From the NCBI GenBank assembly GCA_017616165.1, contig JAFZYR010000017.1, positions 1 through 64,000 of the forward strand: a DNA stretch of 64,000 bases, read 5' to 3'. Positions 27,438 to 37,059 of this stretch are shown here, one piece after another (the stretch's first letter is position 1; each line of letters opens with the position of its first letter). Source of the DNA: Treponema sp. Its GTDB lineage: Bacteria > Spirochaetota > Spirochaetia > Treponematales > Treponemataceae. The translations under genes were made by a program, and so were the position numbers. The notes under the pieces are model-generated. The model saw only the letters and a list, made by a program, of their open reading frames with translations. It was not told the origin of the DNA and made no database searches.

Positions 27438-27875
27438 ATGAAAACAATTCAGGATTATCCAACAATTAATGAACGTCCGCCAGAGGGGCTCAAGAGTGAC
27501 GGAACTGCATTTAAGGTACTCGTTGTAGACGATTCTATGTTCGTTGCCAAGCAGCTCGGTCAGATTCTTGCCAGCGAAGGCTATGACGTTGTTGCTACTG
27601 CTGTGGATGGTGCAGAAGGTGTTGCAAAATACAAGGAGCTCTGTCCTCATGTAGACTTAGTAACAATGGATATTACTATGCCTAAGATGGACGGTATTAC
27701 TGCACTTGAACAGATTATGGCTTTTGACAAGAACGCAAAGGTTGTAATGGTCAGTGCCCTTGGTAAGGAAGAGCTTGTTAAAAAGTCTCTTATGCTTGGT
27801 GCCAAGAGCTACATTGTTAAGCCTCTTGACCGCAAAAAGGTTCTTGAAAGAATCTCCAAGGTTTTAGGTAACTAG
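27438..27875 (+). CDS. cheY: Chemotaxis response regulator CheY
   Basis: A 145-residue single receiver domain: acidic pair in VVDDSMF, phosphorylated Asp in VTMDITMPKMDG, the switch residue in VMVSALG and Lys in SYIVKPLD. A 20-residue N-terminal extension is present. It carries the signal from CheA to the flagellar motor. AGGAG precedes the ATG; a terminator-like palindrome follows at 27889. Confidence 0.95.
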   Translation: MKTIQDYPTINERPPEGLKSDGTAFKVLVVDDSMFVAKQLGQILASEGYDVVATAVDGAEGVAKYKELCPHVDLVTMDITMPKMDGITALEQIMAFDKNAKVVMVSALGKEELVKKSLMLGAKSYIVKPLDRKKVLERISKVLGN

Positions 27876-27888
27876 GTTTTCCTGAACG

Positions 27889-27921
27889 GTGGTTGAGCTT
27901 GTCGAAACCACCGTTTTTTTT
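27889..27921 (+). terminator. Terminator of the che operon, built from a dispersed palindrome
   Basis: AACGGTGGTT, loop GAGCTTGTCG, AAACCACCGTT, then a run of T. The stem-loop also matches the GAG-CTTGTCGAA palindrome family (compare the GAGGCTCTCGAA copies at 16508, 51553 and 58487), so a mobile palindrome seems to serve as terminator. Confidence 0.7.
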
Positions 27922-27931
27922 TGAGGTCATT

Positions 27932-29512
27932 ATGAACTTTACACGTCGCAGCGGCATTTTATTACATCCAACATCTCTTGCCGGTACTCCTGGTATTGGC
28001 ACAATAGGTAAGCCGGCCTATGATTTTATTGACTGGCTTTGTGATGCCGGTCAGTCACTCTGGCAGATTCTTCCGCTTGGCCCTACAGGCTACGGCGATT
28101 CTCCGTATGCCTCGTTTTCTACCTTTGCAGGAAACCCGCTGCTCATAGATCTGGACGACCTTGCTGCACGTGGCTGGGCAACCAAAAAAGAAATACGCCC
28201 GCCCGAATATATTAAATCAACCGGTAATGTAGACTTTGGCGCTGTTGTCTGGTGGAAAATGCCTGTACTCAAAGCAGTGGCAATTAACTTTTTGAATAAT
28301 GCAGGCGAGGGTGACCTTGCACTTTACAAGGACTTTTGCCGCGCCAAAAAAAGCTGGCTTGATGATTACGCTCTTTTTATGAGTATTAAGGCAGTCTATG
28401 ATCAGAAGGCTGCACAAGAAAAGCCGGCCACATCAATCTGGCATTCATGGTGGCCCAAAAAGCTTGCTCTGCACGATACCCAGGCTTTAAAAGACTGGTA
28501 CAAGGAGCACAAGCAAGAGGTAGACACCTTTAAGGTAATTCAGTTTTTCTTTAACGAGCAGTGGACTGCGCTCAAAAATTATGCCAACGACAACGGCATA
28601 AGCATCATAGGTGACATTCCTATTTTTGTTGCACCCGACAGTGCAGATGTATGGAGTAATCAGAGCCTGTTCCAGCTTAAGGGTGGTAAACCAAATTGTG
28701 TTGCCGGTGTTCCTCCGGATTATTTTTGTGCCGACGGTCAGCTTTGGGGTAACCCGCTTTACGACTGGAAGGCAATGAAGGAGGACGGCTACAAGTGGTG
28801 GCTTGCACGCATTAAACGAGTGTTTGAGCTTACCGATGTGCTTCGCATAGACCATTTCCGCGGCTTTGAAGCCTACTGGTCTGTTCCTGCAACAGAAAAA
28901 ACTGCCATCAACGGCAAGTGGTGCAAGGGTCCGGGCTACGACCTTTTTAAAACCATAAGGGCAAAGCTTGGTGACCTTCCTGTAATTGCCGAAGACCTTG
29001 GCGTTATTACTGATGAAGTTCGTGACCTGCGCGACCAGTGCGGCTTCCCGGGCATGAAGGTTTTACAGTTTGCTTTTAGCACAGACGAAGCCCGTGAGCA
29101 CGGAATGGTAAATTACTTTTTACCTCACATGTACGATACAAGCAACTGCGTAGTTTATACAGGCACCCACGACAACGACACGCTTCAGGGCTGGCTTGAA
29201 AATCTGGGTGATGACCAGGCAGTTTTAGTTGCACAATATATAGAAGGTGAGATTATGTCTGTGCAAAAGGCCCGCTCCCTCATAAAGTCGGGTAGGCTCA
29301 GAAAAGACATGATTCGTGCAGTATTTGCAAGCAGCGCAGTTTATGCTATAGTTCCAATGCAGGACCTTACAGGCATAGATAATTCAGGCCGCATGAACAT
29401 GCCTTCTACAACAGGAACCAACTGGACCTGGCGCATGAACAAAACCGATCTCAAACAAAAAACAGTCCGGGAGCTGGAATTCTTAGCCGCTCTTTATGGA
29501 AGAAACATATAG
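27932..29512 (+). CDS. malQ: 4-alpha-glucanotransferase (amylomaltase)
   Basis: A 526-residue GH77 enzyme that transfers maltooligosaccharide units. Key segments: RRSGILLHPTSL, PLGPTGYGDSPY, catalytic Asp in LRIDHFRGFE, catalytic Glu in IAEDLGVI, and TGTHDNDT. Length is standard. The ATG at 27932 (GAGGT eight bases upstream) gives the usual MNFTRRSG start; an open frame back to 27893 runs into the terminator hairpin. Confidence 0.95.
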   Translation: MNFTRRSGILLHPTSLAGTPGIGTIGKPAYDFIDWLCDAGQSLWQILPLGPTGYGDSPYASFSTFAGNPLLIDLDDLAARGWATKKEIRPPEYIKSTGNVDFGAVVWWKMPVLKAVAINFLNNAGEGDLALYKDFCRAKKSWLDDYALFMSIKAVYDQKAAQEKPATSIWHSWWPKKLALHDTQALKDWYKEHKQEVDTFKVIQFFFNEQWTALKNYANDNGISIIGDIPIFVAPDSADVWSNQSLFQLKGGKPNCVAGVPPDYFCADGQLWGNPLYDWKAMKEDGYKWWLARIKRVFELTDVLRIDHFRGFEAYWSVPATEKTAINGKWCKGPGYDLFKTIRAKLGDLPVIAEDLGVITDEVRDLRDQCGFPGMKVLQFAFSTDEAREHGMVNYFLPHMYDTSNCVVYTGTHDNDTLQGWLENLGDDQAVLVAQYIEGEIMSVQKARSLIKSGRLRKDMIRAVFASSAVYAIVPMQDLTGIDNSGRMNMPSTTGTNWTWRMNKTDLKQKTVRELEFLAALYGRNI

Positions 29513-29522
29513 GAGAAAGATA

Positions 29523-32500
29523 ATGAAAAAACATTTTTTATCTGCTTTATTCACAAGTATGCTGTTATTGGTTGTTGCACTGGCTGCTGTAACAATGACT
29601 TCCTGCGACAACTTTATGCAGGGTGCAGATATAAAAGGCGAGCTGGACAAAGCCGTATCCCTTGCCAATGCCAAATCCTGCAGTCTTTTTATTACCCAGG
29701 AAACCGAAATGGGAACCTTCCTTTCGAGCGGCGAAAAAGAATGTAAGGTTGGCTATTCGGTAGAAATCGTTTTTAACCTTAAGAAAGATTATTACATTTT
29801 TAACGGTCTTAAAGCTATAAGTATTGACGAAACAGAAAGCCGTGATGATTGTATTGAATTTACTCTTAATGAAGAAGCTAGTGATATTTCAAAAGGAATA
29901 TATAAAATTACTGCAAAGCTTCTAAAATATGCAAATGATATAATGATAAAAGCAGATTGTACAGTCTTGCCAAGAGTTTTGAATTATCTTCCATCCTCTA
30001 CAGATTATCAATATGCAAACACTCCTATAATGATAACTTTTAATATGCCTGTTGCTCCAGATGATTTCAATGGAAATTATTCAATAAAACTAAATGATAC
30101 AGATTTGGCAGCTGAATTATTTGAGAGACCAATTTTTAGTAATAACAATACAGTAGTTACCATTAGACCTAAACCATATTTAATAAAGAGTTACATTAAA
30201 GATCAGAATCTTGAATCAATAAAATTTAAGGTCATTTTGACAGATTCAATTATAGTAAAGAGAGGAGATAAATCATATTCCCTTGTTCAAGATAATAATT
30301 CTTGTTTTTTTGTCAATTATAATACAATCATAGAAGATACTTCCCCGGTAAAACAAACTCTGTTCTTAACAAGACATCCAGTTACACTTGAGGATGCACA
30401 ATCTGTTGTTCAAGAAGAAAAGTTTAACAGAGAATGTGTTGGAACTGTTCCTGAAGAAATTTATTTTGAAGATGATACTGGTTCTGGTATAGATTGGGAT
30501 GTATTTAATGACTATTGTGCGTTAGTTGCCCAAAATAGAACAAATGGTATTGTATACATCTATGGAGAATATAATGATCCTGATGGTGGAGTAAAAAGTA
30601 TAAAGGTTTTGGAAAAAAGAACAAATGATTCAAATTCAAAAATTGTTGATGAATCGTCGCAATTGTATATTTATACAGAAGAATCTGAAGGTACAGCATT
30701 TAGTACCGTTGATGGAATAACATCTTTTTGTGTTAAGCATGTAATAAATACAGAAGATGGTGCAGTACTTTTAACTGTTACAGTTAGTGATATAGCAGAT
30801 AATGATTCTGATCCTCAAGAATTTACAGCGATTAAAAGGAGTCGTGGAGAAATTACACATGACCATGCAATAAAATCATATTATTATTATGATCTTATTA
30901 ATGCATTGGAAGAAAATACGATATCTATCGATGAGTACAATGAAGCTTTAAAAACCATTGCATACGAAATATTTATAGAAGATAATTCCAATGTAGATGA
31001 GATTTGCTGTATATATTTCCTTGACGATTATGATTTAGGTGTTAATATAGAACCTCAAAAAGTTGAATTGAAATATGAACATAGTAATGGCGACATTAAA
31101 ACAGAGGTCTTTACAAAAGAGGAAAGATATATACAATTCGATTTTTCGGGTAATGATTCATGGTACGGATATCATTTATTAGATGTCGATTCTGTTTCTG
31201 GACTTACAATTACAATTATAGTGACGGATGATTTAGGAAATAAAGCAACCAGAGACTTTAGACTGCCTGCTCCAGAGGATCTTGTTATGAGTATTCAGCA
31301 GCAAGGTTCATCAAATAAAGCCCTTGTTAAATTCTCAAATATATATAAGTCTGATTATTATGAATTATATGGCGAAAGCGGAATGGATTGTATATATCAG
31401 ATAAAACAAAATGAACTTGGAGATATTATTGGTTATAGTTATGAGTATGGTGATGAAATTGTAATCGAATATGATTCAAACCATCCGTCTTATAAATATC
31501 AGATGAGTGCAGATGTTCAGTCACAACTTCTTACCGAGTTTCATAATATTTATTATTCGTTTAATCCTAATAATTCATCTCCTAATATTGGAAGTGTATC
31601 TAAAGGATCTCCAGAATATGTTATAAAGACAAGTTCTATTAAGAAATCCAGATATTTTGGGCCATGGATTGATATTACTGTAAATGTTTCACAAGAATCT
31701 GCAAATTATTACGATAGCATTTATGCTGAATGTACGTGGATAGATAAGTATAGTAATAATCGTTCAGAAATAGTCTTTTTTAGTCCTCATGAAACAAATA
31801 CCATAATTCAATTGGATTCTGAGACTGTTCATATGTATCCTTTAAACATTACAGTTTATGGAATTAAAAATCAACAAACAACAACTGGAACAGCATATAC
31901 TACAATAAATTTAAGAGGTACTACAGATCCTCAATATGATAATATCCCTCCTAAAGTTATATTGGGACATTATTCAGATAGAATAGAATTTTCAGTTACT
32001 GATATTGGGACAGGCCCAAACATTGGAATTATAGATTTTCTAAATCAAAAACTATATTCAGCAACTTATAATTCAACAAATGATGAATTAATTATCAAAA
32101 TTCCATTCTGGGAATTCCAGAAAGATGGGCAATATTACTATGAGTATAATTATTCTGCATTAGATAATATTGGTAACTCTTCTTCTGCAAACAATAGAGG
32201 GTTCTATTTATATGATTTACCGGTTGGTTCATTTTCTAATGTAACCAAAAATGCAAATACAGGTACTCTTGTTTTTAAGACGAATGAATTTATTTCTACA
32301 GATTCCCTTAATAAAGAGAATATAAAGATTTATGTATATTCAAATGATAAAAAAGACTGGGTTTCTTTAGGAAGTAGTTATCAGCCATCACATAATACTT
32401 ATACATTGACAAAGGAAGATGGAACTGACGGCGGTAGTATTTATGTTCTGTCAACGAATGGTTCATGTGCCTTGAATAATTATGGTTCTACTTATGGAGG

Positions 32501-32903
32501 AACCTATATAAAAATCATATCATCAATATATCAGTATGCTTATGCAATTCTAAAACAATCTGTGCCTGGCTATTTCTTTACAGGAATACCTGGGGCTGGC
32601 GGGAATACAGATAAACTTATACCAGCTGCAGATTCAGTTGTAATTACCAGTGATAAACCTGTTTTGGTTACTACATTCATAACTGATACACCATATGAAC
32701 AGTGTAAACGATGGTCTTATAGGGAATGGGAAAATTACAAAAAGCATCTGGGAGAGAAAATCCTGCAATTTGGAGAATCAAATATGACTCCAAAGACTTA
32801 TGATTACCCTGTAGATGAAATAAAAGCTGGTGAATGTTTTGTTGTACTTGCACGCTATTCCACAGGGGAAGTAAAAATGAGTCCAGTAATGGTAAAAGAA
32901 TAA
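29523..32903 (+). CDS. Giant surface lipoprotein, paralogue family member 1
   Basis: A 1126-residue lipoprotein: signal peptide and lipobox TMTSCDNF (Cys28), then a short conserved N-terminal module shared with the proteins at 43055 and 59896 (SCDNF/SCENF, an Asp/Glu-rich helix, ALSLANA-like, a beta-sandwich in which a PRVLNYLPSS segment matches PRIIDNYP of 59896). The body is beta-rich with no named domain recognised. The first ~100 codons use host-like codons; from about 29830 the sequence becomes strongly AT-rich. GGAGA lies before the ATG at 29523, ten bases after malQ. Likely surface-exposed; function unknown. Confidence 0.75.
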   Translation: MKKHFLSALFTSMLLLVVALAAVTMTSCDNFMQGADIKGELDKAVSLANAKSCSLFITQETEMGTFLSSGEKECKVGYSVEIVFNLKKDYYIFNGLKAISIDETESRDDCIEFTLNEEASDISKGIYKITAKLLKYANDIMIKADCTVLPRVLNYLPSSTDYQYANTPIMITFNMPVAPDDFNGNYSIKLNDTDLAAELFERPIFSNNNTVVTIRPKPYLIKSYIKDQNLESIKFKVILTDSIIVKRGDKSYSLVQDNNSCFFVNYNTIIEDTSPVKQTLFLTRHPVTLEDAQSVVQEEKFNRECVGTVPEEIYFEDDTGSGIDWDVFNDYCALVAQNRTNGIVYIYGEYNDPDGGVKSIKVLEKRTNDSNSKIVDESSQLYIYTEESEGTAFSTVDGITSFCVKHVINTEDGAVLLTVTVSDIADNDSDPQEFTAIKRSRGEITHDHAIKSYYYYDLINALEENTISIDEYNEALKTIAYEIFIEDNSNVDEICCIYFLDDYDLGVNIEPQKVELKYEHSNGDIKTEVFTKEERYIQFDFSGNDSWYGYHLLDVDSVSGLTITIIVTDDLGNKATRDFRLPAPEDLVMSIQQQGSSNKALVKFSNIYKSDYYELYGESGMDCIYQIKQNELGDIIGYSYEYGDEIVIEYDSNHPSYKYQMSADVQSQLLTEFHNIYYSFNPNNSSPNIGSVSKGSPEYVIKTSSIKKSRYFGPWIDITVNVSQESANYYDSIYAECTWIDKYSNNRSEIVFFSPHETNTIIQLDSETVHMYPLNITVYGIKNQQTTTGTAYTTINLRGTTDPQYDNIPPKVILGHYSDRIEFSVTDIGTGPNIGIIDFLNQKLYSATYNSTNDELIIKIPFWEFQKDGQYYYEYNYSALDNIGNSSSANNRGFYLYDLPVGSFSNVTKNANTGTLVFKTNEFISTDSLNKENIKIYVYSNDKKDWVSLGSSYQPSHNTYTLTKEDGTDGGSIYVLSTNGSCALNNYGSTYGGTYIKIISSIYQYAYAILKQSVPGYFFTGIPGAGGNTDKLIPAADSVVITSDKPVLVTTFITDTPYEQCKRWSYREWENYKKHLGEKILQFGESNMTPKTYDYPVDEIKAGECFVVLARYSTGEVKMSPVMVKE

Positions 32904-32921
32904 TCCGGTGGGCCGGGCTCT

Positions 32922-33572
32922 TTAATGACTTGTCCACTCAATTGCCATCTGGCGCAGTTCGGCAGAAGAACCGCAGTGGAGCTTTAGCTTTATATTTTCC
33001 TTGTGGGTGTCTATGGTTTTTATGCTAAGGTTAAGCTTGGCAGCAATATCAACGGTACCAATGCCTTTTCCTATGAGCGTAAAAATCTGCAGCTGGCGGT
33101 CGGAAAGGGAAGAAATTAAATCAAAAGGTTCCTTCTTTTCCTGAGTTTTTTTCTGGCCGGACATTTCTTCAAGACGCTTTTTTTCGTTTTCGCTAAGGTA
33201 GGTCTGACCGTTCATTACGGTAGTAATTGCAGTTATTACGCTTGATTCAGCTTCTTCCTTCATTATGTAGCCCCGGGCTCCTGCTTTAAGGGCACGTTCG
33301 GCATAAAAGCGTTCGTCGTGCATGGAAATTACAAGCACTTTGGTTTCGCTTTTCATCGAAAGAATTTCCTTAATCAATTCAAGACCATCCTCCTGACCCA
33401 GATTCAAATCAACAATTGCAAGGTCGGGATCATTATTTTTAAAAACTTCAATTGCTTCGGTTCTGTTTTTGGCAATAAAATTTACCTTGTACGATTCCTG
33501 GGTTTCTATAAGCTGGGAAAGCCCCCGACTAAAAAGGGGATGATCATCAATAATAATAACTGAATATTCCAT
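32922..33572 (-). CDS. NarL/LuxR-family response regulator
   Basis: A 216-residue regulator: receiver domain with IIIDDHPLF, phospho-acceptor Asp55 in AIVDLNLG and Lys about 109, then a LuxR-type helix-turn-helix (about 150-216) with LSDRQLQIFTLIGKG. It is divergent from the HisKA_3 sensor kinase at 33618 (45 bases between starts), its obvious partner. A TATTAT on the minus strand (+ 33579-33584) lies six bases before the ATG, with no Shine-Dalgarno. Targets unknown; a sugar-responsive regulon is inferred from the kinase. Confidence 0.93.
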   Translation of the reverse strand: MEYSVIIIDDHPLFSRGLSQLIETQESYKVNFIAKNRTEAIEVFKNNDPDLAIVDLNLGQEDGLELIKEILSMKSETKVLVISMHDERFYAERALKAGARGYIMKEEAESSVITAITTVMNGQTYLSENEKKRLEEMSGQKKTQEKKEPFDLISSLSDRQLQIFTLIGKGIGTVDIAAKLNLSIKTIDTHKENIKLKLHCGSSAELRQMAIEWTSH

Positions 33573-33605
33573 ACAATAATAATATCATAAAATTTAAAAT
33601 AATTG

Positions 33606-33611
33606 TATAAT
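33606..33611 (+). promoter_or_regulatory. -10 element of the sensor kinase gene, leaderless
   Basis: TATAAT (33606-33611), six bases, ATG at 33618. The divergent regulator gene has TATTAT at 33579-33584, also six bases from its ATG, so the two promoters share 45 bp. No strong -35 is seen for either. Confidence 0.5.
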
Positions 33612-33617
33612 AAAAGC

Positions 33618-35693
33618 ATGCGAATCGGACTTGTCCTTAATGTTCTGGACGAAGAATATCAGATTTCTCTTTACCGCGGAATAAAAAAACGTGCTCAGGA
33701 GCTTGGTATTCAGATTGTCTGCTTTCAGGAAGGAAACACGGCCTTTTTGTCCGATGCATTTATTGGCTGTTTTCCGCGCAAGGATTATTTTAAGCTGGAC
33801 GGAATTATCCTGCTTACCTCCGTTTTAATTGATAACTGCACTCTCAATACCAAGGAAGATATTTATAAAATCTGGGGAAGCACGCCCGTTATTTCTGTCG
33901 GTCAGAAAATTGAAGGCATTCCGTCCCTGCTTATTCGCACAGATGATTCTATGAACGAGCTCATGGAGCATCTTATTAAGTACCACGGCTACAGAAATCT
34001 GGTTTATATTGGCGGTTCGCAGACTCACCAGGATGCAATTTTACGAGAAGAGCTTTTTGTTAATATCATTCAAAAATACAAGGCTTCTATTCCCCAGCTG
34101 GAGTATAAAATTGAACACGGAAGCTTTACCGAGCAGAGTGCGGTAGAGGCACTGGATGCATACATGCAGGGAAACAAGGCTCAGGTTCCCGACGTAATTG
34201 TTTGTGCCAACGACAATATGGCAATTGGTGTTTATAAATACCTTAAGCTTAATCAGCAGGAGCATCCCGAATTTTCCAATGTTGCAGTAACCGGCTTTGA
34301 TGATATTCCTCAGGGCCAGTTTTCCATTCCGTCTCTTACAACAGTACATCAGCCGCTGGACCAGATTGGAGAAGAAGCTGTAAACATAATTTATCAATAT
34401 GCAAAGGGGCAGGAGCTTCCGTTTGAAAAATCAATAGGCTCCTGCGTCGTTTACCGTGAATCCTGCGGCTGTAAAAAGCAGGAGGCCGATGCTTCTGTAA
34501 TCCGTGATTCCTTTAACAAGGTTCAGTCCTCCTATGTTGTTTCAGAACAGATGCTGCAGATTGTAAGCCGTATTGGACGAGACTTAAATCACAACAATGA
34601 TGAAAAAACTCTTGCCTCAATAATTGATTACAACATCGGCATGCTTGGTATAAAGAATTTCTGTATCTTAAAATATCCGCAGAAAATGCAGCAGAACCTT
34701 CCGCTTTCTGATAATCCGCTTTTTGTGGAGCCGCTTTATGTCCGCTACAACGGCCGTGTAATTGATATGGCCAAGAACACAAAGGACGGACAGCTTACAC
34801 TGGGACAGTTTTATGATTATTTGAATACACTGAACAAGCAGGAATGTGAACCGCTGGTATATAAAAACCTTAATGTCGGCGAAGACTATATAGGCTGTAT
34901 TCTTTATGATGCGCCCGATAACTTTTTGCCCTATATCATCCTTATTTCTGTGGATATAGCTCTGGCAATAAACCGTATTCAGCTGAACGAAGAACGACAG
35001 CGCTATTCAGAATTTCTTGAATGCGAGGTTTCGGCAAGAATGCACGAGCTGGTAGAAGCAAACAGCCGCCGTCTTAAGGTAGAGGCCGAGGTTCTGGAAA
35101 TAAGCGAAATAGAACGACAGCGCTTTAGCAATGATTTACATGATGATATCTGCCAGAGGCTTGCGGGCATTTCCATGCTTTGCCGCAGCTATTCTCACAA
35201 AAGCGAAGGTGTAAAAAAAGAAGAAATGGAAGAGCTTGCAGCCCTTGTAAGCGATACCCTGCAGCGTACAAGACAGTATGCCCACGATTCTTATCCTGTA
35301 GATCTGGACACCCTTGGACTTGATGCTTCCTTGAGTAATCTTTGCAATTCCTTTGAAAAGCAGTCCGGAATTGGCTGCACCTATGAATGGGGAATTGACC
35401 CCGAGGTAAATTTTGATAAGCTTCAAAAGCTTAATTTTTTCCGTATAATACAGGAGGCTCTGCATAATGTGATGAAGCATTCCGGGGCACACAGTGTAAA
35501 GGTTTGCTGTATGATGCAGGACCGCAATGTTGTAATAAGAGTCTGCGACGACGGTAAGGGCATGCCTTCCATGGATGGTTCAAATTATGGAATTGGAATA
35601 AACTCCATGCAGTACCGCGCAAATCAGATAGGCGCAAGCTTTAGTATAGACAACCTTAAAAATGGAGGGGTTTGTGTTGAAGTCAAATTATAA
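33618..35693 (+). CDS. Sensor histidine kinase with LacI-like sugar-binding domain
   Basis: A 691-residue cytoplasmic fusion. Residues 1 to about 285 form a periplasmic-binding-protein-1 (LacI/GalR effector) domain: MRIGLVLNVLDEEYQISLYRGI start, YIGG, VAVTGFDDIPQG and TVHQPLDQIGEEA. No signal peptide, HTH or membrane helix is seen. A middle region leads to a HisKA_3 dimerisation helix with His508 in SNDLHDDICQRLAG and a HATPase with HNVMKHS and CDDGKGMP. It presumably binds an imported sugar and phosphorylates the divergent NarL-type regulator. The TTG at 33603 is within the promoter; ATG 33618 is chosen. Confidence 0.9.
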   Translation: MRIGLVLNVLDEEYQISLYRGIKKRAQELGIQIVCFQEGNTAFLSDAFIGCFPRKDYFKLDGIILLTSVLIDNCTLNTKEDIYKIWGSTPVISVGQKIEGIPSLLIRTDDSMNELMEHLIKYHGYRNLVYIGGSQTHQDAILREELFVNIIQKYKASIPQLEYKIEHGSFTEQSAVEALDAYMQGNKAQVPDVIVCANDNMAIGVYKYLKLNQQEHPEFSNVAVTGFDDIPQGQFSIPSLTTVHQPLDQIGEEAVNIIYQYAKGQELPFEKSIGSCVVYRESCGCKKQEADASVIRDSFNKVQSSYVVSEQMLQIVSRIGRDLNHNNDEKTLASIIDYNIGMLGIKNFCILKYPQKMQQNLPLSDNPLFVEPLYVRYNGRVIDMAKNTKDGQLTLGQFYDYLNTLNKQECEPLVYKNLNVGEDYIGCILYDAPDNFLPYIILISVDIALAINRIQLNEERQRYSEFLECEVSARMHELVEANSRRLKVEAEVLEISEIERQRFSNDLHDDICQRLAGISMLCRSYSHKSEGVKKEEMEELAALVSDTLQRTRQYAHDSYPVDLDTLGLDASLSNLCNSFEKQSGIGCTYEWGIDPEVNFDKLQKLNFFRIIQEALHNVMKHSGAHSVKVCCMMQDRNVVIRVCDDGKGMPSMDGSNYGIGINSMQYRANQIGASFSIDNLKNGGVCVEVKL

Positions 35694-36312
35694 AGAAAAC
35701 AGGCTTTTTCAATTTTTTGATTTATTTTTTACCTTTGCACGCATAGGGCTTTTTACCTTTGGCGGTGGTCTTGCCATGATGCCCATGATGCAAAAGGAGT
35801 TTGTAGACAAAAAGCAGTGGATTACCGAAGAAGACCTTATTGATTATTATGCAGTAGGGCAGAGTACCCCGGGAATTATTGCAGTAAACGTTGCCACCTT
35901 TGTAGGCCACAGGCAGTTTGGCATTTTTGGCGGTATTTTTGCAACTCTAGGCATTATTTTTCCGTCGCTTGTAATTATCATGCTGCTTGCGGGCGGAATT
36001 AATTCTATCTCTGAATATCCAAAGGTCCAGGCTGCATTAAAGGGTATTAATGTTGCGGTTGCAGCTCTGCTTACCAGTGTAATAGTAAAGTTTGCAAAAA
36101 AGACGATTAAAAATGTGTGGAACGTGCTTTTTATGCTCATAGCCTTTGTGTGCATTTTCTGGTTTAAGGTTCCGTCGTTTATAATAATACTTGTGGCTAT
36201 TGTGATTGGATGCCTTAATACGGCACGCGTTTTGAAAAGGGAAAAAGCGGCGGCTGAACCGGCTGTGTCTGAATCAACTGCAGCTGAAACACCACAGGAG
36301 GAACAAAAATGA
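35674..36312 (+). CDS. Chromate-transporter family subunit, first half
   Basis: A membrane protein of about 212 residues with one CHR domain (FARIGLFTFGGGLAMMPMM, VGQSTPGIIAVNVATFVG, IFPSLVIIM) and a charged, Ala-rich tail. It pairs with the next gene, so the transporter is split in two short CHR subunits instead of one ChrA. Real substrate may be chromate or another anion. GGAGGGG (35664-35670) is followed by GTG at 35674 and TTG at 35677, either of which could be the start; the ATG at 35662 lies before the ribosome-binding site. It overlaps the kinase gene end. Confidence 0.82.
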   Translation: MLKSNYKENRLFQFFDLFFTFARIGLFTFGGGLAMMPMMQKEFVDKKQWITEEDLIDYYAVGQSTPGIIAVNVATFVGHRQFGIFGGIFATLGIIFPSLVIIMLLAGGINSISEYPKVQAALKGINVAVAALLTSVIVKFAKKTIKNVWNVLFMLIAFVCIFWFKVPSFIIILVAIVIGCLNTARVLKREKAAAEPAVSESTAAETPQEEQK

Positions 36313-36881
36313 GCCTTCTTGCCTTGTGTTTTACCTTCTTTTATATAGGACTTTTTACAATTGGCGGTGGTGTTGTTGCCATTACGCTTATGCAGCAGAC
36401 AATTGTTGCCCGCGGACTTATAACCCCGGATCAGTTTTACAATATGGTTGCTATTTCCGAAAGTACACCGGGGCCAATCGGCATAAATATGGCCACCTAC
36501 ATAGGCTATAATCTTTACGGAATCCCAGGCGGTATTCTTACTTCTATCTTTGAAGCCATGCCGTCGATCATAATTATCCTTATTATTGCCCGTTTTCTGC
36601 AGAAATTTCACGAAAATCCCTTTGTAAAGGGCTCGCTTGCCTTTTTAAGGCCTGTAACTACCGGTCTTATTCTTGTTCCGGCTGTTCAGGTATTTATTTT
36701 TGCACTTGTAAAGGTGCCAGCGGAGTGGGGCGCACTGCTTACGATTGACGGCTGGAAAAACCTTTTTGACTGGATAAGCCTTGCCTTTTACGCAGTATGT
36801 GCCTTTTTGCTGTTTAAGCTTAAAGCACATCCTATACTGATAATTGTACTTGGGGCAGTTTTCGGAGTTTTGTACTTTTAA
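36309..36881 (+). CDS. Chromate-transporter family subunit, second half
   Basis: A 190-residue CHR-domain membrane protein (FFYIGLFTIGGGVVAITLMQ, ISESTPGPIGINMATYIGY, MPSIIIILI). The start overlaps the previous stop by four bases (ATGA), and AGGAGG lies just upstream, so both halves are made together and probably form a heterodimer. Confidence 0.85.
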   Translation: MSLLALCFTFFYIGLFTIGGGVVAITLMQQTIVARGLITPDQFYNMVAISESTPGPIGINMATYIGYNLYGIPGGILTSIFEAMPSIIIILIIARFLQKFHENPFVKGSLAFLRPVTTGLILVPAVQVFIFALVKVPAEWGALLTIDGWKNLFDWISLAFYAVCAFLLFKLKAHPILIIVLGAVFGVLYF

Positions 36882-36883
36882 GA

Positions 36884-36981
36884 ACGTCGTAGATTGCTTC
36901 GTCGCTACCGCTCCTCGCAATGACGGGGCCACGTCGTCATTGCGAGCCCGAAGGGCGTGGCAATCCACGTATTACTACGAC
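36884..36981. repeat. Dispersed palindromic repeat, CATTGCGAG family (copy 3, composite)
   Basis: Two inverted units, AGATTGCTTCG...CTCGCAATGACG and CGTCATTGCGAG...GCAATCCACG, enclosed by GTCGTAG and CTACGAC, so the whole ~98 bp is itself palindromic. It lies between the chromate-type transporter and clpC. Confidence 0.9.
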
Positions 36982-36988
36982 TTTTCAA

Positions 36989-37018
36989 TTGCAGAATTTC
37001 CCCCCCCATGCCGATAAT
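36989..37018 (+). promoter_or_regulatory. clpC promoter with a C8 tract in the spacer
   Basis: TTGCAG (36989-36994), 18-bp spacer containing eight consecutive C (37000-37007), GATAAT (37013-37018). Loss of one C would give the optimal 17-bp spacing. Alternative -10 registers (TAATAT) exist. Confidence 0.4.
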
Positions 37019-37059
37019 ATAAAGACAAGTATCGACATTTAAGGAATCTGGAGTTCAAA

